Program-made: the position numbers and the translations under genes | Part shown: in pieces, positions 5,461-6,508 of the stretch | Layout of the letters: the number at the start of each line of letters is the position of its first letter | Position numbering within the stretch: the stretch's first letter is position 1 | The notes under the pieces: generated by a model | What the model saw: the letters and a program-made list of their open reading frames with translations, nothing else | Told to the model about the DNA's origin: nothing | Database searches by the model: none | Assembly (NCBI GenBank): GCA_027297485.1 | Contig: JAPUHZ010000176.1 | Location: forward strand, 1 to 6,508 | Length of the DNA stretch: 6,508 bases | Source: Deltaproteobacteria bacterium | Lineage (GTDB): Bacteria; Desulfobacterota_B; Binatia; UBA9968 | Reading direction: 5' to 3'

Positions 5461-6039
5461 ATGCACCAAACAAAGAGAACAAATCAAAAGTGTCTGTTTC
5501 TAGTTACGGTAATAGCCATCCTTGTCATGAGCCTTTCCGCGCCGAACCGTGCGCTGGCGGACAGTGCGAGCGAGATCGATCGCAAGGTCACGGAGGCCCT
5601 CAAAACGCTTTACGACACGACTCCTGGAGCAGAGGTGTTGGGGGAGAAAGCCAAGGGCATGCTTGTTTTCCCCAAGGTCGTGAAGTTTGGTTTCTTAGCA
5701 GGTACCCAATTGGGTGTTGGCGCCCTGCTTAAGGAAGGTAAATCCACTGGTTATTATCAGTCGGTTGCGGTCTCCTTTGGCCTTCAAGCAGGTCTTCAGG
5801 CTTTTGACTATGTTTTGATGTTCATGGATGACGAGTCGCTGGACTATCTCAATAGGAGCGCCGGTTGGGAGCTCGGCACAGGGCCCAGTATTGTCGTCCT
5901 GAACAAGGGTATAGCTGTGTCAGCCACGACGACGACCCTGCGAAAGGGCATTTACGCCTTCATCTCCGACCAGAAGGGTGTCATGGCTGGGATCGGATTG
6001 CAGGGCACAAAGATCATAAAGATCAACCCGGAGCCTTAA
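5461..6039 (+). CDS. Exported SYLF-domain (Ysc84-like) lipid-binding protein
   Basis: A 192-residue protein. The start at 5461 is supported by AAGGAG (5448-5453) 7 bases upstream. Residues 1-33 form a Sec signal peptide: basic N-region, hydrophobic core at 12-25, and cleavage expected after ALA33. There is no lipobox, so a periplasmic soluble or membrane-associated product is expected. The mature part is a single SYLF/Ysc84 domain (PF04366 type), with KAKGMLVFPKVVKFGFLAG, GVGALL, GYYQSVAVSFGLQAGLQ, and the final GVMAGIGLQGTKI. Family knowledge: eukaryotic SYLF domains bind phosphoinositides. Bacterial copies are small exported proteins of poorly known role, often discussed in relation to the envelope or stress. 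Length matches a typical bacterial single-domain member. The gene is monocistronic in this window; no strong terminator follows its TAA at 6037-6039. Confidence 0.93.
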   Translation: MHQTKRTNQKCLFLVTVIAILVMSLSAPNRALADSASEIDRKVTEALKTLYDTTPGAEVLGEKAKGMLVFPKVVKFGFLAGTQLGVGALLKEGKSTGYYQSVAVSFGLQAGLQAFDYVLMFMDDESLDYLNRSAGWELGTGPSIVVLNKGIAVSATTTTLRKGIYAFISDQKGVMAGIGLQGTKIIKINPEP

Positions 6040-6124
6040 CCCCAATCCGACATTAATCGGTCCGAGAAATCATTGTCAGCAAGTTTCGTACGACGCGCTT
6101 GGGCCAAACTCATTCCTCTGCGGT

Positions 6125-6139
6125 GATTAAATTTTAATC
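6125..6139. repeat. AT-rich inverted repeat
   Basis: GATTAAA (6125-6131) and TTTAATC (6133-6139) form a perfect inverted repeat around a single T. It is too tight to fold well as an RNA hairpin, so a protein-binding site is more plausible. It sits directly left of the phased repeats. Confidence 0.4.
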
Positions 6140-6140
6140 C

Positions 6141-6237
6141 GCGATAATCTGCGTAAATCTGCGGTTAAATGACCTAACGCTTTGCGCCAGGCGCTCTGCG
6201 CTTTGCTGTTCCCTAGTCGGCGTAAATCTGCGGCTAA
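6141..6237 (+). repeat. 10-bp phased repeats and a separated 18-bp copy in the 6040-6371 intergenic region
   Basis: Three imperfect 10-base units lie end to end: GCGATAATCT (6141-6150), GCGTAAATCT (6151-6160) and GCGGTTAAAT (6161-6170). The 18-mer at 6151-6168 recurs at 6220-6237 with one mismatch (GCGTAAATCTGCGG followed by T or C, then TAA). Between them GCGCC-a-GGCGC (6184-6194) forms another small inverted repeat. No reading frame is supported. The stretch may be a dispersed intergenic repeat or a binding region ahead of the radical SAM gene. Confidence 0.5.
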
Positions 6238-6306
6238 TTGTCTCTTTTGCAACCGCTTTCTCACCCCAAATCTCGTTAGATCACGCTGCGTTATCCTACC
6301 AAAGTG

Positions 6307-6335
6307 TTGACATCATCCCCGCTAATCGATACCCT
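6307..6335 (+). promoter_or_regulatory. Weak promoter candidate for the radical SAM gene
   Basis: A perfect TTGACA (6307-6312) is followed after 17 bases by TACCCT (6330-6335), only 3 of 6 matches to TATAAT. Transcription would start near 6342, 30 bases before the ATG at 6372. Confidence 0.25.
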
Positions 6336-6371
6336 TTGCCCGATGAAGTTACAGAGGGAAAAATTTTAACC

Positions 6372-6508
6372 ATGGCCCAGGCTTCCCGCGAGTTTCAAAT
6401 CTTTGCAAAACCGGTAGGTGCCATCTGCAACCTGGATTGTCACTACTGTTACTACTTAAAAAACGAGCAGCACTACCCGAAGGGGTCGTTTCGCATGAGC
6501 GAGGACGT
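6372..6508 (+). CDS. Anaerobic sulfatase-maturating enzyme, radical SAM (N-terminus only)
   Basis: The first 45 codons run off the right edge. The peptide FQIFAKPVGAICNLDCHYCYYL carries the radical SAM CX3CX2C motif (Cys19, Cys23, Cys26), which binds the catalytic 4Fe-4S cluster. The preceding KPVGA, the YYL after the last cysteine, and the later YPKGSFRMSED are the characteristic opening of anaerobic sulfatase-maturating enzymes. Family knowledge: these enzymes oxidise an active-site Cys or Ser of sulfatases to formylglycine, independent of oxygen. ATG at 6372 places the motif at the usual distance from the N-terminus. The Shine-Dalgarno is weak, with GAGGG at 6354-6358, 13 bases upstream. 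The SPASM domain and any partner sulfatase would lie beyond the window. A different SPASM-type peptide-modifying enzyme cannot be fully excluded. Confidence 0.88.
   Translation, partial: MAQASREFQIFAKPVGAICNLDCHYCYYLKNEQHYPKGSFRMSED

Noticed and set aside
6040..6064. CCGA-N6-TCGG after the SYLF gene as a terminator
   Set aside because: The stem is only 4 bp and no T-run follows.
6141..6237. Repeats at 6141-6170 and 6220-6237 as a CRISPR array
   Set aside because: Units are 10-18 bases and imperfect, spacing is irregular, there are too few copies, and no cas gene is present.

Overview
The window reads as ordinary chromosomal DNA from an uncultured, metabolically versatile bacterium. An anaerobic-type radical SAM sulfatase-maturing enzyme, an acyl-CoA ligase, an ACMSD-like amidohydrolase and two unusual alpha/beta hydrolases would fit an environmental proteobacterium-like or Desulfobacterota-like lineage. 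No taxonomic marker is present, so this is a weak inference. Base composition is mixed: most genes look moderate in GC, while the amidohydrolase at 4137-5180 is clearly richer in G+C.

Layout, left to right. 1-309 (+) is the C-terminal domain of an acyl-CoA synthetase cut by the window edge. 310-721 has no gene but holds a sigma70-like promoter candidate and two perfect stem-loops that would lie in the leader of the next gene. 722-2336 (+) is one alpha/beta hydrolase locus split into two frames at a T7 run (1459-1465); removing one T restores a 537-residue protein. 2337-2819 is intergenic. It holds a TAGTAGTG-type tandem repeat, copy A of a 66-bp dispersed repeat, and an 8-bp-arm hairpin. 2820-3929 (-) is a 2,6-dihydroxypseudooxynicotine-hydrolase-like alpha/beta hydrolase with its own promoter candidate. 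4049-4114 is copy B of the repeat. 4137-5180 (-) is an amidohydrolase of the ACMSD-like Amidohydro_2 family with a strong Shine-Dalgarno. 5181-5460 is a divergent promoter region with a perfect 16-bp palindrome next to a consensus TATAAT. 5461-6039 (+) is an exported SYLF/Ysc84 lipid-binding-domain protein. 6040-6371 is intergenic with 10-bp phased repeats and an AT-rich inverted repeat. 6372 to the right edge (+) is the start of an anaerobic sulfatase-maturating radical SAM enzyme.

The four left-hand genes have a loose theme: activation by CoA ligation, ester or C-C bond hydrolysis, and decarboxylation or hydrolysis of ring-cleavage-type products. This suggests a catabolic neighbourhood for aromatic or heterocyclic compounds. 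They are not one operon, because orientations alternate and gaps are 200-480 bp. The SYLF protein and the sulfatase-maturating enzyme have no evident link to that theme. I see no defence system, CRISPR array, tRNA, rRNA or intact insertion sequence. The observations most worth following are the homopolymer frameshift, the direct repeats bracketing the 2820-3929 gene, and the palindrome overlapping the promoter of the SYLF gene.
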